64,000 nt of DNA from Actinomadura madurae (GTDB lineage Bacteria; Actinomycetota; Actinomycetes; Streptosporangiales; Streptosporangiaceae), in the NCBI RefSeq assembly GCF_900115095.1, contig NZ_FOVH01000019.1, positions 1 to 64,000 on the forward strand, in the 5' to 3' direction. The stretch's first letter is position 1, and every line of letters starts with the position of its first letter. The notes under the pieces are model-generated. The model did no database searches, had not been told where the DNA came from, and saw only the letters and a list, made by a program, of their open reading frames with translations. Shown here in pieces: positions 56,788-64,000 of the stretch. Position numbers and translations under genes: made by a program.

Positions 56788-58632
56788 TCAGCCGCGGCGC
56801 AGGCGGCCCCCGTAGGCGAGGGCCGTCCCCGGCTTGCTCCACGTGTACTGCAGCGTCCCGTCCGGCTGCCGCGTGATCTGGACGATCCCGGACGTGCACG
56901 GCTTGCCGATGTCCAGGTTCATCTTCAGCGCGCTCTCCGTGCCCCTGGTCATCCGCAGGGTGCCGTTGCACCTCTCCCGCGGGTACACGGCGCGTCCGGT
57001 CGTCCCGCCGGCCTCGAACGTGATCTCCACGGGGAAGGAGGCGTTGCGGTTGGTGTTGACCAGCGTCCCCTTCCACGTCCCCGCGAACGAGGCCGGGATC
57101 GTCGTCACCGGGCGGTTGTTGGACGAGTTCGTGCTGTCCGGCGGCGACCCGTCGTCGCTCTTGAGCTGCGGCCACAGCACCAGCGCGATGATGGCGATCC
57201 CGACGCTGACCCCGATGACCAGCGACAGCGCCAGGCCGAGGACGTGGTTGCCGGGACGCCGCATCCGCACGAAGGACGACGTCGACGGGGAGCGGTGCCC
57301 GCCGCCCTCGCGGCCGTGGCCCAGCCCCGGGATCAGATTCGGGGGCGGCTCGGTCGTGTTGGCGTCGTCCCGCGGGTCGACGGCGTCGAACCTGGCCGTC
57401 GAGTCGGCGCCGACCGCGTCGAACGTCGCCGTCCGGTCCGTGCCGCCGGGCTCCGCCCGCGGCTCGGACCCGAGGGCGCCGAACGTCGCCGTCGCCTCGA
57501 AGGCGGACGGGTCGAGATCGGCGGTGGACGGCTCGTCGCCGGGCTCGGAGTCGTAGCGCCGGGAGCGCGAGAGCTTCCCGAACAGGGGGAAGGACGGGGA
57601 CGGCGCCTGCTCCTGAGGCGGCCCTGGAGGCGTGCTCGGGGCCGGGGGAGGGGTGCTCGGGGCAGAGGGGAACGCAGCGGGAGACGGGACGTCAGGGGTG
57701 GCGCGCGGGGGCGAGATGACGGCACGCCCCTCTTCCACCATCCCGAACGGCAGGCGGGTCACGAGCGCACCGTTCGCGTCCAGCAGCTTTTCGAGAAGCT
57801 CCTTCGCGGTGGGCCGCTCGGCCGGATCCTTGGCGAGGGCGCTCGTCAGCACGTCGCGCAGGGACATCGGGACGCCCGACAGGGCCGCGTCGTCGTACAT
57901 GATCCGCTGCATCACCTCGGACGGGGAGCCCTCTCCGAACGGCGGCCGGCCGGTGGCGGCGAACAGGAGCGTCGACGCCCAGGCGAACACGTCCGTCGCG
58001 GGGCCGATGCCCGTGCCGCTCAGCTGCTCGGGGGACCGGTAGGCCGGGTCCTCGGTGATGTGCCCGCCGAAGGAGACGTTCACGGCCTCCATGGCCTGCA
58101 CGATGCCGAAGTCGCCCATCTTGGGCCCGCTCCGGCTGAGAAGAACGTTCCCAGGCTTCAGATTGTGATGAACGGCACCCGCCCTGTGGACGGCCGCGAG
58201 GGCGATCGCCACGCCGACGGCCACGCGCTCGACGACGACGCCGCCGCGCGGGCCCTCCTCGTCCACGAGCCTCTGGAGGGTCGGGCCACCGACCCACTCG
58301 CTCACCACGTAGGGAAGGTCGTCTTCCACGTCGGCGTCGAGAATCGCCGCCGTGTAGAACCCGGACACCTTCCGGGCAGAGGTGAACGCTTCCGCGAAGC
58401 GCGCGCGGGCGACGGGCTCGCCGCTCAGCCGCACGTGCAGGACCTTCACGGCGACGGGCACGCCGGACGGGTCCCTGCCGAGGAAGACGGCGCCCTGCTC
58501 GCCGACGCCGAGCCGTCCCGCGATCTCGTACGAGCCGAGTCTGCGCGGGTCACCCGGCTGCAGGGGCAGCGCCTCGGGCATCTGACGAACCTCCGTCTCC
58601 CCGGGGACGGCGTCCCCGGCCTCCCCGTCCAC
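56788..58632 (-). CDS. Membrane Ser/Thr kinase-like receptor, catalytic Asp replaced by Asn
   Basis: A 614-residue protein. A kinase domain (about 33-295) has the glycine loop GRLGVGEQGAVFLG, Lys63 in VAVKV, DFG at 174-176 and SPEQ. The catalytic loop reads VHHNLKPGNVLL, so Asn157 (AAT) replaces the catalytic Asp of HRD. A Pro-rich linker with repeated FDAVGADSTARFDAV, one transmembrane helix (about 470-493) and an external beta-rich domain (FAGTWKGTLVNTN...) with paired cysteines follow. The Asn suggests a pseudokinase or weak kinase that acts as a sensor or scaffold. GTG start. Confidence 0.85.
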   Translation of the reverse strand: MDGEAGDAVPGETEVRQMPEALPLQPGDPRRLGSYEIAGRLGVGEQGAVFLGRDPSGVPVAVKVLHVRLSGEPVARARFAEAFTSARKVSGFYTAAILDADVEDDLPYVVSEWVGGPTLQRLVDEEGPRGGVVVERVAVGVAIALAAVHRAGAVHHNLKPGNVLLSRSGPKMGDFGIVQAMEAVNVSFGGHITEDPAYRSPEQLSGTGIGPATDVFAWASTLLFAATGRPPFGEGSPSEVMQRIMYDDAALSGVPMSLRDVLTSALAKDPAERPTAKELLEKLLDANGALVTRLPFGMVEEGRAVISPPRATPDVPSPAAFPSAPSTPPPAPSTPPGPPQEQAPSPSFPLFGKLSRSRRYDSEPGDEPSTADLDPSAFEATATFGALGSEPRAEPGGTDRTATFDAVGADSTARFDAVDPRDDANTTEPPPNLIPGLGHGREGGGHRSPSTSSFVRMRRPGNHVLGLALSLVIGVSVGIAIIALVLWPQLKSDDGSPPDSTNSSNNRPVTTIPASFAGTWKGTLVNTNRNASFPVEITFEAGGTTGRAVYPRERCNGTLRMTRGTESALKMNLDIGKPCTSGIVQITRQPDGTLQYTWSKPGTALAYGGRLRRG

Positions 58633-58709
58633 TCCACTCCCCCATGCCTGGCACCGGGGTCCTTTCTACCGCCTGCCGGTACCGCGGCGGACCCGGTAGC
58701 GTCGTCGCG

Positions 58710-59153
58710 ATGCCGCGAACACCGCTTTCCCCCGACGTCCTGAACGAGCAGCGCGCCGCGCTCGGCCTGGCGCCCTACACCGGCGCGGACGAGCCCGGCG
58801 ACCTGCGCCGCGCGGCCCTGGACACGGTCGTGGCCGGACTCGGGGCGGGAGGCGCCGAGCCGTCCCGGCCGGTCGTCAAGGGAGCGGTGCGGTACCTGCT
58901 CGACCGGCTGGCCGAGCTGGCACCCGGACGATCGGTGGAGGTGCGGGTTCCACCTCACGCCGCCGTTCAGTGCATCGACGGCCCGCACCATACCCGGGGT
59001 ACGCCACCGAATGTGGTGGAGATGGACGCCGCCACATGGATCGCCTTGGCCACCGGCCGGCTGGCCTGGGCGGACGCGGTCGCCGATGGACGGGTCCGGG
59101 CGAGCGGCGCGCGCGCGGACCTGACGGAGTACCTTCCCATACCTCTCGACTGA
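58710..59153 (+). CDS. Sterol-carrier-like family protein upstream of purF
   Basis: A 147-residue soluble protein (RPVVKGAVRYLLDRLAELAPG, SVEVRVPPHAAVQCIDGPHHTRGTPPNVVEMD, TWIALATGRLAWADAVADGRV). The final part is the SCP2-like pattern, and the family is conserved directly before purF in many actinobacteria (Rv0807 position in Mycobacterium tuberculosis). The link to purine synthesis is by conserved position only. Confidence 0.8.
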   Translation: MPRTPLSPDVLNEQRAALGLAPYTGADEPGDLRRAALDTVVAGLGAGGAEPSRPVVKGAVRYLLDRLAELAPGRSVEVRVPPHAAVQCIDGPHHTRGTPPNVVEMDAATWIALATGRLAWADAVADGRVRASGARADLTEYLPIPLD

Positions 59154-59196
59154 GCAGCACTCCGGGCATAGCGTGCGCCCTACCGGAGGTGGTCCC

Positions 59197-59832
59197 GTGC
59201 TGATCGCTCACTGGACGTTCGACGCCGACACCGTGGACGGCCGCACGGTCGCGGTCGCGGCGGGCGCCGCGCCGGCGGCCGAGCTCGGCGGCACCGCCGG
59301 GATCGTCCCCGGGCGGGACGGGGCAGCGCTGTCGCTCGGCGGGGACGACCGCGTGGTGATCCCCGCCGCGCCCCAGCTCGTCCTCAGCCAGGTCTTCGGG
59401 TTCAGCGTGGCCTTCTTCGTCCAGGTCACCGAGGAGCCGACCGGCGAATGGCGCAGCCTCCTCTACAAGCCGGTCGCCGAGAACGACGCCCGGGGCCTCG
59501 GCCTGTGGCTGTACCCGGACGCGATGAGGCTGCGCGTCCAGCTCTTCACCATCAAGGGCCCGGACTACGTCGACAGCCGCGCCAGGCTGGCCGTGGGCGA
59601 CTGGGCGCACGTGGCGTTCGTCGTGGACACCGCCGGGATGTACGTCTACATCGACGGCCGGCAGGACGCGGCCCTCCCGCTGGAGCACGCCGTCGTCACA
59701 CCGGCCGGCCCCATCTACCTGGGCCGCGAATCCACCAAGCCCGGCTTCGGCGGTCTCATGGACGATCTGCGCGTGTACGCCTCCGCCCTCGACGAGGAGG
59801 CCGTCCGCGCCCTCGCGGACCCGGCGGGTTAG
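59197..59832 (+). CDS. LamG/concanavalin-like domain protein
   Basis: A 211-residue protein from the GTG at 59197 with GGAGGTG upstream. It is a single jelly-roll domain of the LamG type: LIAHWTFDADTVDGR, then VAFFVQVTEEPTGEWRSLLY, WAHVAFVVDTAGMYVYIDGR and the end GLMDDLRVYASALDEEAV. Such domains bind carbohydrates or proteins. There is no signal peptide, so it is probably cytoplasmic or exported by another route. It overlaps the convergent gene by 4 bp. Confidence 0.82.
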   Translation: MLIAHWTFDADTVDGRTVAVAAGAAPAAELGGTAGIVPGRDGAALSLGGDDRVVIPAAPQLVLSQVFGFSVAFFVQVTEEPTGEWRSLLYKPVAENDARGLGLWLYPDAMRLRVQLFTIKGPDYVDSRARLAVGDWAHVAFVVDTAGMYVYIDGRQDAALPLEHAVVTPAGPIYLGRESTKPGFGGLMDDLRVYASALDEEAVRALADPAG

Positions 59833-60194
59833 GGGTTCGCCTGGGCGAACGGGAACTCGCGTTCGACGCAGCCTCGGCGTGACACGTCGTCCGGGTACCG
59901 CGCCTCGTCCCCGCACTGGGCGGCCTTGCTGAGCAGCCAGGAGAGCGCCAGGGCACCCATGACGAGAGCGAGGCCCGAACAGACGACCCCTACGAGAGCC
60001 GGTCGCCGATCAGGATCGCGCCGCGCCAGGGAGATCCCGCCCAGGATGAGACCGACGACGGCCGGGACCAGACCGGCGAAGCATGCGGCGAGACCGACCA
60101 GGCCCACGATTCCGAGGACCTGTGAGGCCCGCGCCAGAGTGCTCTTCTTGGGCGGCGCAGGGGGCGAGTACATCCGGTACCCGGGCAGCGTCAT
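59829..60194 (-). CDS. Small membrane protein (DUF4190-like)
   Basis: A 121-residue protein from the ATG at 60194 (GGAGGAAC upstream). A proline-rich N-terminus (YSPPAPPKKSTLARAS) is followed by LGIVGLVGLAACFAGLVPAVVGLILGGISL, then ALVGVVCSGLALVMGALALSWLL: two hydrophobic hairpins of the DUF4190 style. Two cysteines lie in the external C-terminus (AAQCGDEA, RRGCVERE). Function unknown. Confidence 0.75.
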   Translation of the reverse strand: MTLPGYRMYSPPAPPKKSTLARASQVLGIVGLVGLAACFAGLVPAVVGLILGGISLARRDPDRRPALVGVVCSGLALVMGALALSWLLSKAAQCGDEARYPDDVSRRGCVEREFPFAQANP

Positions 60195-60323
60195 GCAGTT
60201 CCTCCACGTGTCCGTCCTCAGAGTCCCCCGCACCGTGTGATGCCCATGGTTCGCAGGGGTAAAGGTCCGTTAAGGAGATGCCACCGATCGGAGCAGGTGA
60301 ACCGGCCATCTAGACTGGCGAAC

Positions 60324-61808
60324 GTGCCTCTTCGCGACGGACGTCTGAGCCACGACATCGATCCCTCTGACCGCGCTCCGCAGGACGCCTGCGGGGTCTT
60401 CGGCGTCTGGGTCCCCGCCGACCAGGCGTCCAGGGCCGAAGTGAGCAAGCTCACCTACTACGGCCTCTACGCGCTCCAGCACCGCGGGCAGGAGTCGGCG
60501 GGCATCGCCGTGAGCGACGGCTCCCGCATCGTCGTGTTCAAGGACATGGGCCTCGTCGCCCAGGTCTTCGACGAGTCGGTCCTGAACACCCTGCGCGGCC
60601 ACATCGCCGTCGGCCACTGCCGCTACTCCACGACGGGCTCGCCAACGTGGGAGAACGCGCAGCCCACGTTCCGGTCGACGGACGCGGGCGGGCTGGCCCT
60701 CGTCCACAACGGCAACCTGATCAACACGCCGGAGCTGGCCGCGCGGCTGGAACCCGGCGTGCTGACCGCCACGAGCGACACCGAGGTCCTGACGGCCCTG
60801 CTCGCCGAGCAGGGCAAGAGGGGCGCCGGAGGCGCTCCGGACGGCACGGCCGGGCCGCTGGCGGCGGCGCGGGAGATCCTCCCGGCCACCCGCGGCGCGT
60901 ACTCCCTGGTCTTCATGGACGAGGGGACGCTGTACGCCGCCCGCGACCCCGAGGGCGTCCGGCCGCTCGTCCTCGGCGCCCTGGAGGACCGCGGCTGGGT
61001 GGTGGCGTCCGAGACGGCCGGCCTCGACATCGTCGGCGCCCGGTTCGTCCGGGAGATCGAGCCGGGCGAGCTGGTCGCGATCGACGGCGCCGGCGTGCGG
61101 TCCGAGCGGTTCGCCGAGGCGCGGCCGAAGGGCTGCCTGTTCGAGTACGTCTACCTCGCGCGGCCCGACACCACGATCGCCGGGCGCAGCGTCCAGGCGA
61201 CCCGCGTCGAGGTCGGGCGGCGGCTGGCCCGGGAGCACCCGGTCGAGGCCGACATGGTCATCCCGACGCCCGAGTCGGGCACCCCGGCCGCGATCGGCTA
61301 CGCCGAGGCGTCCGGCATCCCCTACGGCCAGGGGCTGGTGAAGAACTCCTACGTCGGCCGGACGTTCATCCAGCCGTCCCAGACGATCCGCCAGCTCGGC
61401 ATCCGGCTGAAGCTGAACCCGCTGCGCGAGGCGATCGAGGGCAAGCGGCTGGTCGTGGTGGACGACTCGATCGTGCGCGGCAACACCCAGCGCGCGATCG
61501 TGGCGATGCTGCGGGACGCGGGCGCCGCCGAGGTGCACGTGCGCATCTCCAGCCCGCCCGTCTCCTGGCCGTGCTTCTACGGCATCGACTTCGCGACCCG
61601 CGCCGAGCTGATCGCCGGGCACCTGTCGGTCGAGGAGATCCGCGACTCCATCGGCGCCGACACCCTCGGCTACATCTCGCTGGACGAGCTGATCTCCGCG
61701 TCGCACATCGCCAAGGACCGCCTGTGCCGGGCGTGCTTCGACGGCGTGTACCCCATCGCGGTGGACGAGGACGCCCGCGGCAAGCATCTGCTGGAGGTCA
61801 CCCGATGA
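60324..61808 (+). CDS. purF: Amidophosphoribosyltransferase PurF
   Basis: A 494-residue enzyme for the first step of purine synthesis (PRPP + Gln to phosphoribosylamine). The nucleophile is Cys23 in QDACGVFGVW after a 22-residue propeptide that is removed autocatalytically. The glutaminase part has HRGQESAGIAV and GHCRYSTTGSP; the PRPP-binding site is VVVDDSIVRGNT. A late CRACFDG cysteine pair supports the iron-sulfur type. The GTG has no ribosome site and TAGACT lies 8 bp upstream, so translation may be leaderless. It overlaps purM by 4 bp. Confidence 0.96.
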   Translation: MPLRDGRLSHDIDPSDRAPQDACGVFGVWVPADQASRAEVSKLTYYGLYALQHRGQESAGIAVSDGSRIVVFKDMGLVAQVFDESVLNTLRGHIAVGHCRYSTTGSPTWENAQPTFRSTDAGGLALVHNGNLINTPELAARLEPGVLTATSDTEVLTALLAEQGKRGAGGAPDGTAGPLAAAREILPATRGAYSLVFMDEGTLYAARDPEGVRPLVLGALEDRGWVVASETAGLDIVGARFVREIEPGELVAIDGAGVRSERFAEARPKGCLFEYVYLARPDTTIAGRSVQATRVEVGRRLAREHPVEADMVIPTPESGTPAAIGYAEASGIPYGQGLVKNSYVGRTFIQPSQTIRQLGIRLKLNPLREAIEGKRLVVVDDSIVRGNTQRAIVAMLRDAGAAEVHVRISSPPVSWPCFYGIDFATRAELIAGHLSVEEIRDSIGADTLGYISLDELISASHIAKDRLCRACFDGVYPIAVDEDARGKHLLEVTR

Positions 61809-62845
61809 CGGAACGCCGGACGGCCTCCTACGAGGCCGCGGGCGTCGACATCGCGGCGGGCGAGCGCGCCGTCGAGCTGATGAAGTCCCGGGTGGCGCGC
61901 GCGCGGCGCCCGGAGGTCGTCGACGACGCCAGCGGGTTCGCGGGCCTGTTCGACGCGTCGGCGTTCCTGCGCTACAAGCGGCCCCTGCTCGCGACGTCCA
62001 CGGACGGTGTCGGCACCAAGGTCGACCTGGCCCGGCGCCTCGGCGTCTACGACACGATCGGGCACGACCTGGTCGGCATGGTCATCGACGATCTGGCCGT
62101 GTGCGGCGCGGAACCGCTGTTCATGACCGACTACATCGCCTGCGGGAAGGTCGTCCCGGAACGCATCGCCGACATCGTCGGCGGCGTCGCGGACGCCTGC
62201 GCCCTGGCCGGCTGCGCTCTCGTCGGCGGGGAGACCGCCGAGCACCCCGGCCTGCTGGAGCCGGACGAGTTCGACCTGGCGGGCGCCGGGACGGGCGTCG
62301 TCGAGGCCGACGAGGTCCTCGGACCGGAGCGGGTCCGGGCGGGCGACGCGGTCATCGCCATGGCGTCGTCCGGGGTCCACTCGAACGGGTACTCGCTCGT
62401 CCGGCACATCCTGGCGACGACGGATCTGACCCTGGAGTCCCGGCCGGCCGAGCTCGACCGGCCGCTGGGTGAGGTACTTCTCACACCGACGCGCATCTAC
62501 GCCAAGGACTGCCTGGCCCTCTCCCGAGAGGGCGGCGTGCGCGCGTTCGCGCACATCACCGGCGGCGGGCTGGCGGCGAACCTGGCGCGCTCGCTGCCGC
62601 CGACCGCGGACGCCGTCCTGGACCGGTCCTCCTGGGAGGTCCCGGCGATCTTCCGCGTGCTGCAGGCGCGCGGGGACGTGCCTCAAGCCGAGATGGACAA
62701 GACGTTCAACCTCGGCGTCGGGATGGCCGCGATCGTCGCACCGGACGCCGCCGGCGCCGCGCTGCGGCTGCTGGCCTCGCGCGGCGTGCCGTCGTGGCGG
62801 CTCGGCGAGATCACCGAAGGCACCGGGACGGCCCGCCTCGCCTGA
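61805..62845 (+). CDS. purM: Phosphoribosylformylglycinamidine cyclo-ligase PurM
   Basis: A 346-residue AIR synthetase (step 5 of purine synthesis). Landmarks are SYEAAGVDIAAGERAVELMK, LATSTDGVGTKVDLA, GHDLVGMVIDDLAVCGAEP, VGGETAEHPG, ASSGVHSNGYSLVR and HITGGGLAANLARSLP. It is in an ATGA overlap with purF. The stop codon lies in the loop of a GCCTCG/CGAGGC hairpin (62835-62851). Confidence 0.96.
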   Translation: MTERRTASYEAAGVDIAAGERAVELMKSRVARARRPEVVDDASGFAGLFDASAFLRYKRPLLATSTDGVGTKVDLARRLGVYDTIGHDLVGMVIDDLAVCGAEPLFMTDYIACGKVVPERIADIVGGVADACALAGCALVGGETAEHPGLLEPDEFDLAGAGTGVVEADEVLGPERVRAGDAVIAMASSGVHSNGYSLVRHILATTDLTLESRPAELDRPLGEVLLTPTRIYAKDCLALSREGGVRAFAHITGGGLAANLARSLPPTADAVLDRSSWEVPAIFRVLQARGDVPQAEMDKTFNLGVGMAAIVAPDAAGAALRLLASRGVPSWRLGEITEGTGTARLA

Positions 62846-63057
62846 CGAGGCGCTCGCCTGACGAGGTGCTCGCACACGGAGTGCTCGCCTGACGGGCTGC
62901 CCGTATGACGGGCTGAGCGGCCCGCTGAACGCCTCACGGCCCTCAGAGGTCACACGGGGACCGGGAGCCCCCGAAGTCGCGCGAGAGGCCCGCTCGGCGG
63001 CCGGTGCGGAGCACGTCCGGCGCGGAGGGCATCCGGTATCCGGAGGTCACGACAAAC
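62846..63057. repeat. Decayed short direct repeats after purM
   Basis: The segment GCTCGCCTGACGAGG, with variants GTGCTCGCCTGACGGG and CGTATGACGGGC, recurs at 10-25 bp intervals to about 62920. Beyond that nothing recognisable is seen before the terminator at 63058. No gene is supported in this stretch. Confidence 0.5.
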
Positions 63058-63084
63058 GCCACCGCCCAGCGTGCGGGCGGTGGC
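63058..63084. terminator. Terminator of the DUF3073 gene
   Basis: GCCACCGCCC (63058-63067) pairs perfectly with GGGCGGTGGC (63075-63084), 7-nt loop, 14 bp past the stop of the minus-strand DUF3073 gene. Confidence 0.8.
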
Positions 63085-63098
63085 GCACTGTCGGCCGG

Positions 63099-63305
63099 TC
63101 AACCGGAGGTGCCGTCCTTGCGGGTCTCCGTGCCGTAGTCATCGGCGTAGTCGGCGTACTTCTCGGCGAGCTCGTCATAGGAGTCGTCGCCGGAGTCGCT
63201 GACTCCCAGTTCGTCCTTCAGGCGGTCGAGGTCCGTGTTGCCGGTGTTGTACTTGAGCTGCCGGGCAACCTTTACCTGCTTGGCCTTGGCTCGGCCGCGA
63301 CCCAT
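63099..63305 (-). CDS. DUF3073 protein
   Basis: A 68-residue protein with the family's constant start MGRGRAKAKQVKVARQLKY, then NTDLDRLKDELG, and an acidic C-terminus rich in Asp, Tyr and Glu. The family is conserved next to purM across actinobacteria (Rv0810c position). The basic N-terminus and acidic tail suggest nucleic-acid binding, which is inference. Confidence 0.9.
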   Translation of the reverse strand: MGRGRAKAKQVKVARQLKYNTGNTDLDRLKDELGVSDSGDDSYDELAEKYADYADDYGTETRKDGTSG

Positions 63306-63619
63306 TGGCTCGACCCCCTCGATGGTCAGGGCTTTCGTGGGCCCATCAACGCGCGCGTGTACCACACGAACCGGTGCCTGATGAGCCATGCGTCAGTCAC
63401 GGGTACAACCGTACCCGTTTTGCGCCTGGCTCGGTACATCGACGGTACGTGGCGGCGCCCCTGTAGCTGATAACAACAGTGTATCCGGTGGTCACGAGTA
63501 CCTGCCAAGGCCACCGCGGGACGGTCGTACACCGGCCCGCGGCGGCCCTCGCAACGGTTTTGCAACGGTCTAAACAGGTCTAGGAAGCGCATCCGTTCAG
63601 ACCGGCATCGGTCGGACAA
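63306..63619. other. Intergenic region between DUF3073 and the dehydrogenase (314 bp)
   Basis: No supportable gene. The region should carry the DUF3073 promoter. It contains one strong inverted repeat (63399-63418). A bldC-type small MerR gene, which I would expect near this dehydrogenase in Streptomyces, is not present here. Confidence 0.6.
63399..63418. promoter_or_regulatory. Perfect inverted repeat upstream of DUF3073
   Basis: ACGGGTAC-AACC-GTACCCGT: an 8-bp perfect inverted repeat with a 4-nt spacer, 94 bp upstream of the DUF3073 ATG. It is followed by a short T-run on the plus strand. It may be an operator, or a terminator for plus-strand transcription. Confidence 0.5.
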
Positions 63620-64000
63620 TCAGCAGAGAATGCCGCGAAGTCTCCCGATTTCGGACATCCGGCGCTCGGCGAGCCGGTCCGCGGCCACCGCCGGCGGGAC
63701 GCCCTCGTCGGCGGCCAGCGCGAAGATCTTCCGGGTGGTGTCGTAGATCCCGGCCGCGCGGGCCTTGGCCCGCTCGAAGTTGAAGCCCTCGATCTCGTCC
63801 GCGACCTGGATGACGCCGCCCGAGTTCACCACGTAGTCGGGCGCGTACAGGACGTCGCGGTCGGCGAGGCGCTTCTCGATGCCGGTGTGGGCCAGCTGGT
63901 TGTTCGCGGCCCCGCAGACCACCTTGGCGCCCAGTACCGGCACCGTGTCGTCGTTCAGGGACCCGCCGAGCGCGCAGGGCGCGTACACGTCGAGGTTCAG
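63620..64000 (-). CDS. Glu/Leu/Phe/Val dehydrogenase, C-terminal part
   Basis: The last 126 residues of an NAD-dependent amino-acid dehydrogenase; the N-terminus lies beyond the window. Visible segments are LNLDVYAPCALGGSLND, VCGAANNQLAHTGIEKRLADR, VLYAPDYVVNSGGVIQVADEIEG and a C-terminal helix. The APCALGG and DYVVNSGG segments are diagnostic for leucine/valine dehydrogenases in this family. In Streptomyces, vdh lies near purM in the same way. Such enzymes deaminate branched-chain amino acids, which links to the bkd operon at 42-46 kb. Confidence 0.9.
   Translation of the reverse strand: MNLDVYAPCALGGSLNDDTVPVLGAKVVCGAANNQLAHTGIEKRLADRDVLYAPDYVVNSGGVIQVADEIEGFNFERAKARAAGIYDTTRKIFALAADEGVPPAVAADRLAERRMSEIGRLRGILC

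Noticed and set aside
63306..63619. A bldC-like MerR gene next to the amino-acid dehydrogenase
   Set aside because: Frames on both strands in this gap do not encode the short MerR-type helix-turn-helix.
1..64000. tRNA or rRNA genes
   Set aside because: I saw no cloverleaf with the conserved GTTCRANYC arm or rRNA segments while reading; a dedicated tRNA search was not possible.

Overview
This is high-GC DNA (GC-rich third codon positions, many GTG starts) from a filamentous actinomycete. The content is WhiB, DivIVA and SepF-like proteins, Spo0M, ECF sigma factors, Scr1/DUF397 modules, and purine genes ordered SCP-like/purF/purM/DUF3073 beside an amino-acid dehydrogenase. This suggests Streptosporangiales, perhaps an Actinomadura-like genus; the genus is inference from gene content only.

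Layout. 0-7.4 kb: an IS5-type transposase remnant, a DivIVA-domain protein, a lipoprotein/response regulator/kinase operon resembling CseA-CseB-CseC, a polysaccharide deacetylase, a 68-aa SepF-like protein, an anti-sigma-type ATPase, a surface protein, an L,D-transpeptidase and a MarR regulator. 7.4-12.7 kb: a receiver / CHASE3-like kinase / receiver-PP2C signalling operon, then an ECF sigma factor with its membrane partner. 13-19.4 kb: a pentapeptide-solenoid membrane protein, then polyphosphate genes (ppk behind a PHO-box-like repeat, a MutT1-type Nudix/phosphatase, and a convergent CYTH-CHAD protein). 19.5-28.4 kb: GNAT and WhiB genes diverging from two tandem palindromes, a rhomboid, an SDR, a second solenoid protein, Spo0M, a Gdx/SugE exporter behind a guanidine-III riboswitch, a UDP-sugar dehydrogenase and a FadE5-like acyl-CoA dehydrogenase.

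28.4-38.4 kb is an accessory island: a YefM/YoeB toxin-antitoxin pair with its own operator, an Scr1-type regulator with DUF397 genes (one intact, one frameshifted) beside a small ATPase operon, and a complete type I restriction-modification system (hsdM, hsdS, hsdR). hsdS and the Scr1 genes look less GC-biased than the surroundings. No integrase or attachment site was seen. 38.4-47.7 kb: LysR with a divergent DMT exporter, an OmpA-domain lipoprotein, a bkd-type E1alpha/E1beta/E2 operon and a third solenoid protein.

47.7-64 kb is organised around purine biosynthesis: purS, an inserted anti-sigma-type ATPase, purQ, purL, then after a block of other genes purF and purM. PurL carries an in-frame 380-residue N-terminal extension with about 20 proline-glutamine-proline repeats. 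Between the two pur blocks lie an SMI1-like protein, an unknown, a secreted ARB_07466-like protein, a subtilase, a Ser/Thr kinase-like receptor whose catalytic aspartate is asparagine, an SCP-family protein, a LamG protein and a small membrane protein. The window ends inside a Glu/Leu/Phe/Val dehydrogenase.

The points I consider most worth following are the repeat-extended PurL, the solenoid proteins with a two-helix pore-like C-terminus, the guanidine-III riboswitch with a readable expression platform, the predicted pseudokinase receptor, and the tandem palindromes between the GNAT and WhiB genes.
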